Shown: in pieces, positions 46,553 to 58,310 of the stretch
Position numbering within the stretch: position 1 is the stretch's first letter
Layout: each line of letters starts with the position of its first letter
Origin: Chytriomyces cf. hyalinus JEL632
Lineage: Eukaryota > Chytridiomycota > Chytridiomycetes > Chytridiales > Chytriomycetaceae
NCBI GenBank assembly: GCA_025435555.1
Contig: JAIWWG010000024.1
Coordinates: 62,001-126,000 of the forward strand
DNA length: 64,000 bases
Reading direction: 5' to 3'
Made by a program: the position numbers and the translations under genes
The notes under the pieces: generated by a model
Told to the model about the DNA's origin: nothing
Database searches by the model: none
What the model saw: the letters and a program-made list of their open reading frames with translations, nothing else

Positions 46553-47010
46553 ACATGCGCTGCGACAACCAAGTTTTTTTTTTCTCTCAATTCTTTCTTG
46601 GGCTTATTGTGTCTCTCACTATTTGCTTCCTGTAATTTTCTTTTTTCTTTCTTCTTTGCTGTTATTTCCCTTCTCTTTTCTTGTAACTTACAGTATGGTC
46701 AAATCCAGTTGTTTGGATGTGGAGAGAAATAGACTGCCTTTGCACAAACGACTCATCGTGACGTATCATTTGCACATCAGATCTCCTCCAGGGCAAATCC
46801 AACACATTCCATCTGGTGATGTGAATGCAGTTAAATGCTCGAGATCGATGGACCACATCACTGCGCAGCGTACACTACTCGGACAGGCAGGATGAGGGAA
46901 GAGTTTCCATGCCCAAGGGGAATGGCAAACACGTTTCAACACGTGCTCCTGCACACCAAGTGGTGAGTACCAAAACGCTGCAGCCGGGTAGTTCAAGACT
47001 TCGAACAAAA
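46553..47010. other. Intergenic region after protein kinase A
   Basis: Pyrimidine-rich sequence follows the stop (about 46570-46690), then mixed sequence up to the tRNA. No supported gene. Confidence 0.35.
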
Positions 47011-47083
47011 TGTTCTCGCCCGGGATCGAACCGGGGACCACAAGTGTGTTAGACTTGTGTGATAACCACTACACCACGAGAAC
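47011..47083 (-). tRNA. tRNA-Val (anticodon AAC)
   Basis: On the minus strand the acceptor arms GTTCTCG and CGAGAAC pair perfectly. The D arm holds GTGTAGTGGTTATCAC, the anticodon arm has stem CAAGT/ACTTG with loop CTAACAC, giving anticodon AAC (Val). The T arm reads CCCCGGTTCGATCCCGGGG, with GTTCGAT loop and matching box B; GTGTAGTGG provides box A. The discriminator is A. No intron. The likeness to eukaryotic tRNA-Val(AAC) is close. Confidence 0.95.
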
Positions 47084-47375
47084 TGATGCTTCGTTAAATT
47101 TTAGCTACATTATATTAGTATTTATATTGTTTGACTTTTCACCTTCCTTGACGTAAGACTCCCGTTTCAACATGCTTCTCCATGGGCGTATTTCGTGAAT
47201 TTCTTTTCAATGGTTGTCTTGACAAAATGAGCTCAGTCTTTGATATGAAACAAATTCGACGCTTTATTATCATTTTTAAAATTCACGCGACAAGCTCCTG
47301 CTCTCGATCTGACCACTTTTTCAAAGGGATCAGTGATGGATCAAACTGTGTGTAAACACGGAAATCAAGCAAATA

Positions 47376-50300
47376 TCAAAATGTCGAAAACTTGGCCAGA
47401 AAAATAAAGGTTTTCCACAAGAATGAAGTGGGGAACTCAACTATTTCTTCTTCCTTTTCGTAAACGCGCTCTCCGCTTCCGTCTACAACGATACGCGTGT
47501 TTCCCCATGAGAAATCGTCAAAATGCCAGAACGAGTAGATGGGCAGGTAAAAGCTGTAGATTGGGATAGCGAGAATGTACTGTCCATGTAGAATCAAAGA
47601 TGTTGTTAGTGTTGGTTGGTTTTTTTGTGAGTGCGATAGTTTGGAAGAAAAAGCAAGAGATGGGGGTCATACTATTATCATCCAGCCCAAATGTTGAAAT
47701 TCGCCTTTCAACATAAAGATGACCATCTGGGCACCGTAAATGGCGGCAATCATGATGAGAGAAAAGAGTGGTACTTTTTGCGAGGTGTCACTGACAGCGG
47801 AGTAGATCAAGTACCCAAAGTACATGATGGCTGAATGTGATGTTTCAGAGAGACTTACTTGACACGTCCACACCAGGCGAGAAAGATCTTACCTGAGGGC
47901 TGCGCCAAAGTCGAAAACAAATCCAAAAATACAACAACTCGCATAGAAAACATGCAGCAGCCGCACAACTGCGGAAGCAACAGCAGCTCCAACAATGTGT
48001 GTACCGTGGAATTGATCCATCTTCGTCTCTGACTCACAAAAACTCCCCACCTACTCGGAGCAATCGTCTTACATTTAGCATCCGCAGAAAACGTCAGCTT
48101 GTATCCGGGAAAATGCTTCATCATGAGAGTGGTCAAATATCGATCTTCTCCAAGGTGGAGCAGATTCTTTAAATGCAGCGTATCGACTTGGTTGATTGAG
48201 AAATCGCGAATCACGTCTTGCGAAATGAGAAACGGCGTTCGATTTGCGTTGCTTCGAATTCGGTACATTGAAAAACAGCCGCTTGAAAAGGTTTATGAGA
48301 TTCATTACATATCCAACAGAAACAACAACAAAAACTCACGGCAAGCACGTGACAGATCCAAACGTAGATTCAAACTGTTTCGATAAATGGTGCGAAATAA
48401 AGTACTCGTACACCTGGATGGCCGTCACCCAGGACTCCATCTCGTTGCCGACCATGGTCTCGCCACAAATTCCAATCACGCGAGAATCGCGGATCAAACA
48501 CGCAACAAGTCGATTGATGGAGTCCTTGAAAATCTCAGTGTCGGCGTCCACCCACAAAAGGTATTCAAACCATTGTGGGTCCAACGAAAGACGCGTTTTT
48601 AAATGCCGTACAATTTCAAGCTCCAGCGGGCTCATCTCAGCGTCCGTGTGCACGTGGCTTAGGAAACGCATAATGAGCAATTGTGTGTCACGTTTGCCTC
48701 TGTTTGGCGTTTTTAAACATGTTTTTGGCAAACATTTCAGTATTCAATTGGGGGGCCCAAGAACTACCATTTCACCTGTTGCCTGGTCTGCTATTTTCAT
48801 TCGGTGTCCCAACTTTCGCAACAACAATATACGGCATTGATTTCCCTTGAATTGCGTAATACCCTGAATAGACTTTTGCACGATTCATTTGCTTCATACC
48901 CTCCCCAAGACTTTGAAACAGCAATGACTCCACAGGTCCTTCATGATCTTCCTTCCAGCCCAACACGTCCAACACAATCTGAGGCGTTGGTCGATCGTTT
49001 CCACCACCAACAATCATTCCGTCCGAAATAACAAACAGCAGCTTCCGCTCGTCTTGGTAGGAACACATGAGAAGTGATTCAAACGTCTTTCGCAAGCTTT
49101 CTTCGCCTTCAGTGTAGCAAGGGACTTGGATCATGACGAATTTGTCGTGGTTTTCGGGATTTCGACGTCCTGCGCATTGAAGGGCCGTGATAAACTGCGA
49201 CAACGCGTTTTTTCACTTCAGTGCCAAGTCACGTTTGATAGTCATTCAAAAAAGGTACCAGCCTTCAATCCGATAATCACTGCAAGAATCGCGCTGGCTC
49301 CAAGCATGATGTAGTTTGAAATGAGACAGCGCTGGTCATTCCGACGGTCAATAACTCCCGTCAAAAATAGGCCGTTCAAGCAGCCCATGTAGTCGGCCCA
49401 TTTTTTGTTGCCTTCGAGTTGCCGGACTTGATCCAAGAATTGCGTCGCATCCACACCAGTTCCCTAAAAAAAAAAAAAGAATTCAACAATCGCGGGGAGA
49501 AACAAAAATAGAATACAAAATTAACCCCAAGCTCAGAAATAATGCGCCCAATGTTTAAGCCCAGAAAGTTCTTGTTCACTTGAGAGGTAGCATACGCGCT
49601 GACGTCATACACGTTCCCATACGCAATCAGCAGCCGGTTATTGGCAGGATCCGCACTCAGAAACTGATCAATCCAAGCCTTGTCCCTGGCAACCATCCCT
49701 TTTCGCATGTACGCCACGCTCGCAACATAGTCAATGGGTTTCCCAGTGGACGCACTGTTTCCTTGGTGGGGATACCACACTTTGATGGCATCTTTTGGGA
49801 TCGTGCGGATAATGTTGTCGAATCCGCTGGGTTGTGGGAGAGCACAGTAGTTTGGCCAGACGGTTGTTTTGTAAAACATGGCGGAAACATCGTGACCAAG
49901 TGTTGTCTGGTAAAGTACCAGTGTGTTGGCAACTCAAACTAAACAATATAACAACGTACCTGCTCCATGGCAGCAATGTTGAGATAGTCTTGGTTGGACA
50001 CGTGATCTTTGACAATGTCAGGGATCAGGTAGTATGCACCATACATTGCAACAACGGGTTTGGCCGTGGTGTTCATGCCGTCAATCTCTCCTTGCGACAG
50101 GACTTTTTGCACTGGACAGAGGATCTGACCCAGTCCAATAATGAGAAATAAAATAATGGAACAAACAACTGCTGAGATAATGCAAAGCTGAAAACGTTGT
50201 CGAAGTTAGTCTGCAAATTTCGTCAAAAAAATCACGAAACACTCACTGTGACTTTCTCCCTCCAAGCCATCTGAATATCCGGCCGCTTTAATTTACAGCA

Positions 50301-52523
50301 AATCCGCAAAGCAAGGGTCGGAATGTACCATGTCAAGCTCCATGTGAAGCAAATCCATCTCTTTCTCATTTTCGAAATCGGTTCAACAACACGGACAGTC
50401 CGCCGTGGACCTGGAGTCTCCTTCATGACATTGACACTTTCCAAACCAGCAGGTCCACCAAGTTTCTCTACAGCATCACTCCTTGTCGACTCATCTTCAT
50501 CGCCGGCCATGGATGCGGCCAATTCTGCCTCCATCATCTCAGTTTCCTGCGTCTTTATATCTTCCAGCCCCAGATGAGCCTCGAGCTCGCGCCACGCGTC
50601 TTCGACCAAGAAAATGCGCGTTTTGGCAATGACGACCTGTTCATCCGTGAACGCAAACCCAAGCGCAATTGCGGCACACGTCTTTGCAGGTTCACTGTCC
50701 TGCGACTTGACATCGTCATCAACACATGCCGCATACCGCTTGGCAAATTGAGCGTGTGAGAATGATGCTGTAAACTTGGGGCCAGCGGCGGCTGCGAGTT
50801 GGACGAGGCGCAATCGAGATATTTGTGCCGAGATGAGGGAAGGATCGAGACGTGCGGTTCCTGTGTCGACCACTGCAATCAACCACGGCGTTGTGGCTGA
50901 CAAACTGGCGGCAACATCTTGAGCAAACAGGCTTGAACTGCAAGCCGGTGCTTCGTTTTCAGGGTGTACCATATAGGATAGAATGGCGTGTACTGGGTTC
51001 TCGGCTTGAAGAGATGACGTTTCGAGAAGCTGCTTGATCATCTGCACGTCTTCGTGGCTGTCAGTCAAGGTGTGAGAATCTGAGCCCTGATTCGTCATGG
51101 TCGGCTCTTCGAAAAGCGCGTCTCTTGTTTCGACTCCCTCATCTTTCAGTAACTGAGACGCCTCGATTTGGTCTGTCACAACTTTCGAAAGCGCTCCATT
51201 CCAAATATTCAAGCTGCTTTTGGCTTCGTGATGACGGCGATTCGGCACATCGGCGTCTTCAATCGACGTTAGAACTTGTATAAAATGCGAGAATCCAATA
51301 AACTCCTGCTTGCACAGTTTCTGGTTGATGCGCATCACAGCCCACTGAACGATTGCTTCGTACAACATACAGACAAGGGCATCCCTTCGTTTCTGGGATT
51401 GTTCGGCGGTGAGAAGGACTGTGTACGCATCTCCTCCAGGTTGGTGGACGTTACGCGTAACAAGCAGTGTTTCCAGTGATTCTGGACCCATTTTGAGTAG
51501 AATCGCCAGTGAAGATACAAGAGAGGTGTCGTCTTTTAAGCGGCAGTGGATAGATGAATCGGCCTCGTGGGTTGTATCAACGAAGGAGACGTGGGTGAGC
51601 AAACATACAACTGCCAACAAGGAGTGAACAGCGTTGATGTGCCTTTGCTTGAAACCCAAGGGAACCAAAGCTTGTGACAAGTTGAACGGTTTGTTTTTCA
51701 CTGCTCGTCCATCCAGCAGCAGCTTCAACACCGCATGGTTTGCGCCGAGGATATTGCTAAAGTGGTTTGAAGCATCCGAACTGTGGGAAATAAACTGTTT
51801 CGCGTGCTGACTAATACTTTGGATCATACTGCGAGCATTGCTGTCGGCGACAGACACCACCGCCACTTTGGCACCGACAATTGCACCGTATATGTTGAAC
51901 TGGTACTCGAACGAGGCGGCAAAGAAGGAGCCGATCATACTGTGGATTGTACTGGCTACCTGCTCAATGCGGGAAGTAGTCTTGCAGGAGCGCGCTTGTG
52001 CCCGTGTTTGCTGGCTGGAAGCAGTGAATGCTTGCTGCAGGCGCAACAGATGTTGAACCACGTGGACATGCATGCTTCCTACTCGACTATGCTGGGTGTC
52101 TGTGGAGTCGGCAGAGCCTCTGTTTGACTGTTAGCTTGAGTTTCTGGAGAGTGTGGTAAGTCGTACTCACGCCATGATCAGAATGGACTGGTCTGCCCTT
52201 GCTTGCAGCAGGTGCATGTACGCACAATCCACCAAATCAAACGCATGGACAGACATTGTGGAAGGATTTGCAGAAGAAGTCACGAAGCGCTGCACCCTCT
52301 TCTCGCTTTCAGCCTCGACGCTCTCAACGCTTCTTGCCGTGTTCAAGACAACCACAGCCCTGTCTCCAATGCGAGAGTGGACATAACCGCGTGCAAGTCT
52401 GCCGCACAAGACGCGCGTAAGGGAAATCTCGTTGACGGGTTTGATGTTTGACAGGTTCTCTTCCAAAGAGTCTGGCTCTGCATCTGCTGTTGCAGCGTAG
52501 CGACCGACACGTACTTGGTGCAT
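47376..52523 (-). CDS. Chitin synthase with N-terminal myosin-motor-like domain
   Basis: Class V-type plasma-membrane chitin synthase. The N-terminal half resembles a myosin head: [53 protein letters not shown] and [17 protein letters not shown]. The P-loop position is degenerate: after SILIM the spliced frame gives ARVGSMH, with no GxGK. The synthase half has [15 protein letters not shown], a b5-like segment with [17 protein letters not shown] (substrate DxD region), [11 protein letters not shown] and QRRRWINS, the catalytic hallmark, then membrane helices and DDFSWGNTR. The C-terminus stops near [10 protein letters not shown], so the DEK_C tail found in many class V enzymes seems absent. 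About ten introns. ATG at 52523 opens [10 protein letters not shown]. Confidence 0.9.
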
Positions 52524-53334
52524 GTTTTTTTGGATGGTATTAGGTCAGCTGTGACTTCTGAGACTATTTTGTGGGAAGCACTTTCAAAGTGTGGGAAAGC
52601 GCGCCTGTTTATTTTTTGAGTGCTTTTCTAAATCAATGCCAAGTATTTATGCCAAACTGACCTGTCACTGCACAGCCGCTTGACGGGGTAGCATCGCTGA
52701 AGTTGGACGAGAGGGACCCAAGGCGGGGCCCGGAGTCGCTGGTTTTCCCAGTCCAACTCAACGAGAGCGCACTGAAGGTGCGCAGACGAGGGACGGAGGA
52801 CGCAAAAGGGGCATTGAATACCGCATTCATGGTCCTGTATCAACGCATGTGTCCAACCCATCTTTCGATGTGAACGACCCTTCGTTGGGCCAGCGCCAAA
52901 ACCCCTTTTTGGTGCTCTTGAATAAATCCCCCCAAAAAATTACAAACAACCCGCCCCAGCTATTCTGCGGCCTCTGCGAAATGATTCTTTCGCACTCTAC
53001 ATCCGCCGAGAATTATCGAATTCCCTTCGTATTTTTTGTTTTGTTTTTGCGCCTTTCACGAAGAGCTCGTGTGGTATACCCAAAGCCTTACTTTTTTTCG
53101 CTGGTTAAAGGAGCGATGAAGAATTTCTGGAGGGCAGAATAGCGATGATGAATCTGTTTTGCTGCAATGAATTGAATGCACATGCTGTTTCGATGAATGC
53201 GAGGAGTGTCCGCCTATTCTGCCAAACATTGCTCCCAAGTCCAAGTGAATTTCATCAGCAGGACAGATGGCCGCGCAGCAGCGATTGTTTGTAATCCCCA
53301 GTTCCTGTTTATTGGGGAACTGCGACGCATAATA
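52524..53334. other. Intergenic region with a possible 65-residue frame
   Basis: About 810 bp between the chitin synthase start and the end of HYPK. A minus-strand frame from an ATG at 52830 to 52633 encodes 65 residues, MNAVFNAPFASSVPRLRTF and so on, with a composition like a mitochondrial presequence. It has no recognised domain and could be an exon or chance. The rest appears empty. Confidence 0.3.
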
Positions 53335-53896
53335 TTAAGTGTCGATAAATGCCTTCAGGGCCGCATCCACGCTTCCTCCGTTTTCCCGGAGCAGCTTCTC
53401 GGCGGCGGTTTTTGACAGCTCCAGCTCAGCAACCTGCGAACAGAAGATTAAGTAACAACAAAGCTCTCAAGAAAAAGTTCAACGCACAATCAGTTCAACG
53501 TCCTCGTTTTTGACAGCAACTTTCGCCAGTTCGCGCTCTCTGAAATTAAGAAATAGAATAAGACATGTGCGCATCGTTTCATTGTCGCCTTTCGTGCCTG
53601 CTTAGTTTTGCGTTCTTCAGCTTCGCCAACTCCGTCCCTGCAAACGCAACCGCCTAATGAAATCAATGGAAATTCGCATTCAGCTGCGCCTGATATAGTA
53701 CCGGATCGATGCAGGGCATTCTTACCTTGTTGAGAGATTCGTTCCCGAGGTCCAAGTTTGCGAAAGCCGCTGGGTCGATTCCATCCGCCATACTCTGCAT
53801 GTCTTTGCTGGCCTGCCCAGCAGTGCCCGTCAGTTCCTCCTGTTTGTCCTCATCGCCGTCTTCGACCAAGTTTTCCTTATCCTCGTCCTTTGACAT
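53335..53896 (-). CDS. HYPK: HYPK-like protein (NatA regulator, UBA-type C-terminus)
   Basis: Small protein in four or five short exons. The acidic N-terminus MSKDEDKENLVEDGDEDKQ is followed by SMADGIDPAAFANLDLGNESLNK. Later exons read ELAKLKNAKL, ERELAKVAVKNEDVELIV and VAELELSKTAAEKLLRENGGSVDAALKAFIDT. The last two match the C-terminal HYPK region (KERELAKV...KKEDxELI..E.E.S...AE..L....G....AL), which folds as a UBA/NAC-type helical bundle. HYPK binds the N-terminal acetyltransferase NatA at the ribosome and aids nascent chains. Start at 53896 is the first ATG; the ERCC1 start lies 39 bp away on the other strand. Confidence 0.85.
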
Positions 53897-53935
53897 ATTA
53901 ATATTTACTGTAAATATTTTCGAGAGAGGGAGGAG

Positions 53936-54859
53936 ATGAGTGGAGCTCGAATTCTAGTCAACAGCAACCAGGTGACGGCTTCATTCATTGACTTCATTCC
54001 ATACTGACTTCTTATATTCAGCGGGGAAACAAAGTCCTCGATCTCATCAAGAGAGTGCCGTGGGAGATGGCCGATACCCAAGCGGATTACCAAGTGGGTG
54101 CCAGTGCTGGCGTTCTCTTCCTGAGGTGACCACATCTTTTTACAGACACTTTGAGGCAATGAACTCAAACCCTGGGGCTCCCCGGCGCAACACAGTCTCA
54201 AGTATCATCGCCTGAAGCCCGAATACATTTACGAGCGAATGAAGCGAATCGCGTTCAATCTGCGCATCGTTCTCTGCGTCGTGGACGTGGAAGACCACCA
54301 GCAACCAATCCGAGAACTGACTCGGGCATGCATCTTGGCTGGGTTCACTCTGTTTTGTGCGTGGTCATTGGAAGAGGCTGCAAAATACCTGGAAACGTTT
54401 AAAGCGTTCGAGCACAGACAGCCCGACTCCATCAAGGAAAAAGTGGATACGGACGCGTTTTCAAGGGTCGCTGAATGCTTGATTCAGGTCAAGAGTGTTA
54501 ATCGGACGGATGCTTTGACGCTGGTTTCGACGTTTGGGGTGATCTTTTCGAATGCTGTGTGAAGAGTTCTCGTTGAAATTTGATTCGAACATTTCTTATT
54601 CCCCGACAGACGTTTCGAAATATTGTTCATGCGAGTTCGGAGGATTTGTCTGTGCTGCCTGGGTTCGGCGATCAAAAAGTTTGCGAGCATTTTGTTCTCT
54701 TTGATTTCTTGCAGTCACTCACCTTTATTTTTTTAGGTGAGGCGGTTTCTGGATGCAGTGCATGCGCCATTTTTACTGGAGGGATCGAAGGCAGCTGCAT
54801 CAAACGACAAGAGTGCTCAAGAGGCCAACATAAATGCAAGAGCATCCTCAAACGGCTGA
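53936..54859 (+). CDS. RAD10: DNA repair endonuclease subunit ERCC1/RAD10
   Basis: Non-catalytic partner of XPF/RAD1 in nucleotide excision repair and interstrand crosslink repair. Four exons. The central domain starts almost at once: ARILVNSNQ then RGNKVLDLIKRVPWEMAD, ADYQVGASAGVLFLSLKYHRLKPEYIYERM, VLCVVDVEDHQQPIRELTRACILAGFTLFCAWSLEEAAKYLETFK. The C-terminal helix-hairpin-helix pair follows: VKSVNRTDALTLVSTFGTF and SSEDLSVLPGFGDQKVRRF, with LDAVHAPFLLEG. A disordered tail ends ARASSNG at 54859. The ATG at 53936 leaves only about 12 residues before the core, so the long N-terminus of human ERCC1 is absent unless an upstream exon exists. Confidence 0.93.
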
Positions 54860-55152
54860 GCCTCGATTCTCAAATGCACGCTCTCTTATAGTATTCGTAC
54901 TAGCTCGACCCAAATAAATGAAGTATAAATGCATGACGGCGTGAATTCGAAAATGGGGAAGTGGATGTTGTCAGTGACCGCTCTTCCTAGAACTTAAAAT
55001 CAAGAAAACACTGCCCGGATATACAGTCCACAATATACGCGTGATGTTTGGTGATCTGAGATGACAGACTCTTGTTGTACCAACATGGCGTGTGCAGGTT
55101 TCCTGTCTCCGCTTGAACATAAAATCACGTGCAACCGTGAATAAAACAAAAA

Positions 55153-56887
55153 ATGAGCAACACGATCGTGGCTGTCATTGCTGACGACGGCGAACCGAGC
55201 AGCTGCGGATACTGTAAGAGCGAGAAGCCGTCGTCGCATTCGGACGGCGTGTGGATGTACCACGTGAGCGCAGAGACGTACCAGAGGTGAATTCACTGAC
55301 GAACTTCCTTCTCCTCCGCGCTCATTGCACATATGGCCTCGTTGTAATGCTTTCTATATAAGGCTCATCGACCGTGGATGGCGGCGCAGTGGACAGTACG
55401 CGTATAAACCGCAGATGGGCGTCACTTGCTGTCCCGCTTACACAATCCGGCTTGATGCGCTTGCATTTGCTCCGTCGCACGGCAACAAGAAGGCCGTCAA
55501 GAAGCTGCGCAAACTCGTTCATGGTTCAGACTCACTGGGAGGGGTGGATGACGCAATGTCAGTCATGGAAGACTCATCTCGAAACTTGGACTCGATTGAA
55601 GCAAGCGCAGAAAATGCGTTCGTTAAACCACGACTTGAATTTGCCGTTCAAGATTTCGCATCTCTGCAGTCTCAGCATCAGTCACCAACGCCGTCAGCAA
55701 AGCGCGTCAACACGAGTGAAGTCCAAGAATCGAAGACTTCAAAAAAAGGAAAGCAGCCGTGGGTGAAGCAACCCAAACAACCCAAAAACAACGCCCCTTC
55801 AGACATTGTCGATATCATTCTGGACGCAGAAAAGGAGGCGTTGAGTTCGAAAAAATGGAGAGTCGAACTTGTGCCCGCGGTTTTTGAGCGGGAAACGTTT
55901 GATCTCTACGTCAAGTACCAAACACTGATCCACAAGGATAAACAGGAAAATCTGGAAGAATCTTGCTTTCAACGCTTTCTTGTGGATTCTCCCATAACGG
56001 TAACGTGTTTCACGGACTTTCGACGCTACCCTTGTTGATCCTGACCAAGTCACCCTTGTTTCGTGTTCCAGTTTGTACATCCCAATGAAATTCCCAACGA
56101 GAAGCGATGCTACAATATACCCAAGACACAAGCCATCATCCAGGATTTTCCTGGCTTTGGCACGTTTCATCAAAAGTACTACCTTCATGATCAGTTGATC
56201 GCCGTTTCTGTTCTGGACATTTTGCCTCACAGCGTCAGCGCTGTTTACTTCATTTACGACCCGTCTATTCCTATCGTCTGCAGCATGAGTATGGGTGTCT
56301 ACAGCGCTTTAAGGGAATGCGCCATGACGAAACAATTTGCGCAAATGATCAAGGGCTTGCAGTATTACTACATGGGGTACTATATTCACAGTTGCACCAA
56401 AATGCGCTATAAAGCGCAGTTCAAGCCGTCTGAACTGCTATGCCCAGTAAGTGCCTGACACTACTGCTTGGAACCAGCCGATTAAATGGTGATTTTGAAC
56501 AGAAAATGTATACCTGGCATCCCGTCGAGGCTTGTTCACAGTTACTCGACATTCATAAAGTGGCACGCCTATCTTACTTGTATCAAGCACCAAACGAAAC
56601 TACCATTCCACCTTTGTCTGATGACACCGTCTATGGGGCTCGCGCAATATTAACAAAATTCGTTTTCGACAAGCAATCGTTGGGAGGTCTGAAAGTGTTT
56701 CAAGAGGGAAAAGTGACACTACTAAAGGTTCGGATTTTTTTTTATTTTGTAAATTCTGAGCTTAAACTCAAAGCGCATGTTTAAGTTACTGCCAAAGGGC
56801 ATTTCAGTGGCAGTGTTAAAACAGCTGGTCAGTTTTGTGGAGTTGGTCGGGATGGATATTGCCCAGGAAATCATCTTTGTGATATAA
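55153..56887 (+). CDS. ATE1: Arginyl-tRNA-protein transferase
   Basis: Transfers arginine from Arg-tRNA to N-terminal Asp, Glu or oxidised Cys, making N-degrons. Exon 1 has SSCGYCKSEKPSSHSDGVWMY and ends YQ. The next exon continues RLIDRGWRRSGQYAYKP and VTCCPAYTIRLDA; CGYC and TCCP are the conserved cysteines of the N-terminal domain. The C-terminal GNAT-fold part has FVHPNEIPNEKRCYNIP, GTFHQKYYLHDQLIAVSVLDILP, SAVYFIYDP, YYMGYYIHSC and MRYKAQFKPSELLCP with WHP after an intron. The final exon ends GMDIAQEIIFVI. The middle linker of about 100 residues is Ser/Lys-rich. Five introns. Start at 55153 (MSNTIVAVI). Confidence 0.95.
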
Positions 56888-57885
56888 GCTGGCTTGAGCA
56901 ATAAAAAATCATTCCCAGACTTACCAGGGTCCGTGCCGTTAGCGAGTGATTCATCCCTTTCAGATGTGCGCGTTCGCTTTTATCAACACAGACCGCCGAT
57001 CCTTCACTTTTCATCAAGTTGACAATGCTGACTGCGTATCCGAGTTTTTCCAGCCTATAAACGCCGCGGTTGTCCGTGTTTCATGATTGCAGCCGCATGT
57101 GTTGTTCTGCGGAGTTGTGTCTGTCTCAAAGGGTTAAGCTGCAGCTCTGTGCTTTTTCATGTTGAGGAAGAAAATTTCAATCATGAAGGAGAGCAGAAGG
57201 CGCCGGCAGCCAAAGCTGCTTTGCAACCATTTGGACCAACCATGAAATCCCAAAGAAAGTTTTTTTTGTTTCATTTGGATTGGCGCACTTGGAAAATCTT
57301 TACTTTGCATGCAACCAACCAAGAGCGAATTCTGGCTGCAAAATCGCTCTACTTCAAGCACCACTACGACCAACACACGCCAGCCGTGCTCCGGCGGGTT
57401 TAACCATTCAACTTCCGCCAGCCATTTTTGTCTGCACTGCAGCTTGCAATTTCAAATGTATGCCCACCATGTTTTATGTTGAAATACGTGAGATACTTGA
57501 GCAAAGTCCAAACATATGAATTGACGGCTGACTGTTTTCAATAAATCGCAAGCTTAATTGAACAAATTCCCGTTTTATCTCTGGCAGTACGCAGGCAGCG
57601 GAGTGTAGAATATCCCCTCCTTTGCGATGGTCTTTGCCCTTCGGCTTCCCTCTTAACACAAGTTGTCTTGGTATGTTTTTCCTTCGCGGTTAGAGCAAGA
57701 CGTGGTAATCAGCAAAGAGAGAATAGCGGGTTGCAGCTGTGGTGAGACTGCGTTTGCGATGGGATGGATTGCATCAAATTTTCACGAATGACGTTTTTCA
57801 GGGTTTTTACCACGTGAAAGTGGTCGCTGGAATAAAATCGCTTCCCCAAAACAACCAACACGAGTGAGGACCAGGAAGGTACAGC
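56888..57885. other. Long gap, no supported gene
   Basis: About 1 kb. A plus-strand frame from an ATG at 57083 (106 residues) and an opposing frame overlap without recognisable domains. Neither shows clear intron structure or a motif. No tRNA or repeat stands out. Confidence 0.3.
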
Positions 57886-58307
57886 ATGGAAGGAATGTTA
57901 TACAGTGGTCTTTTGGCTGCTCTGTTTTCATTGTCGGCCGGGGATGTCGGGGAAAAAAAACAAGAAATTTGTTCCGAAGACATTTCAATTTTGAAACAAG
58001 GCGACACATTGCGCGTCTGCTTCCATGCATCTATCGTTCATTCAATGCACGAATACCGACACTTCTTATGGGCGACGCCCGGGATCAAACGTTTACGTTT
58101 TAAGACCCAAGGTTCGCCCGCCCATCACTCATTTCAAAACTGCAAAATTTAGGGAGCGGTTGCATCAACAACGGTTTCAACCGAATCTGCACGGACTTCT
58201 TCGCCAGAAACGAACCGTGGGACACCATCGCCCTTCGCGACCGAACGTGGTACGGTTCCAGCAAAAACCATAAAAAAAGAAATTCTCGACCAATCATTGT
58301 CCATTAA
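57886..58307 (+). CDS. Candidate small secreted protein with four cysteines
   Basis: Two exons. Exon 1 starts MEGMLYSGLLAALFSLSAG, a plausible signal peptide, and continues EEKKQEICSEDISILKQGD-like residues, RVCFHASIVHS and RLRFKTQ. A GTTCGC...TTTAG intron of about 50 nt (near 58107-58152) restores frame to GSGCINNGFNRICTDFFARNEPWDTIALRDRTWYG, ending PIIVH. Total about 125 residues with four Cys (EIC, RVC, SGC, RIC). No family recognised. The stop is three bases before the ATG of the next gene, which is unusually tight, so it could instead be a 5' part of that gene. Confidence 0.45.
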
Positions 58308-58310
58308 AAA

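Noticed and set aside
57083-57403. 106-residue plus-strand frame
   Set aside because: No domain, signal peptide or splice pattern; an equally long antisense frame overlaps it.
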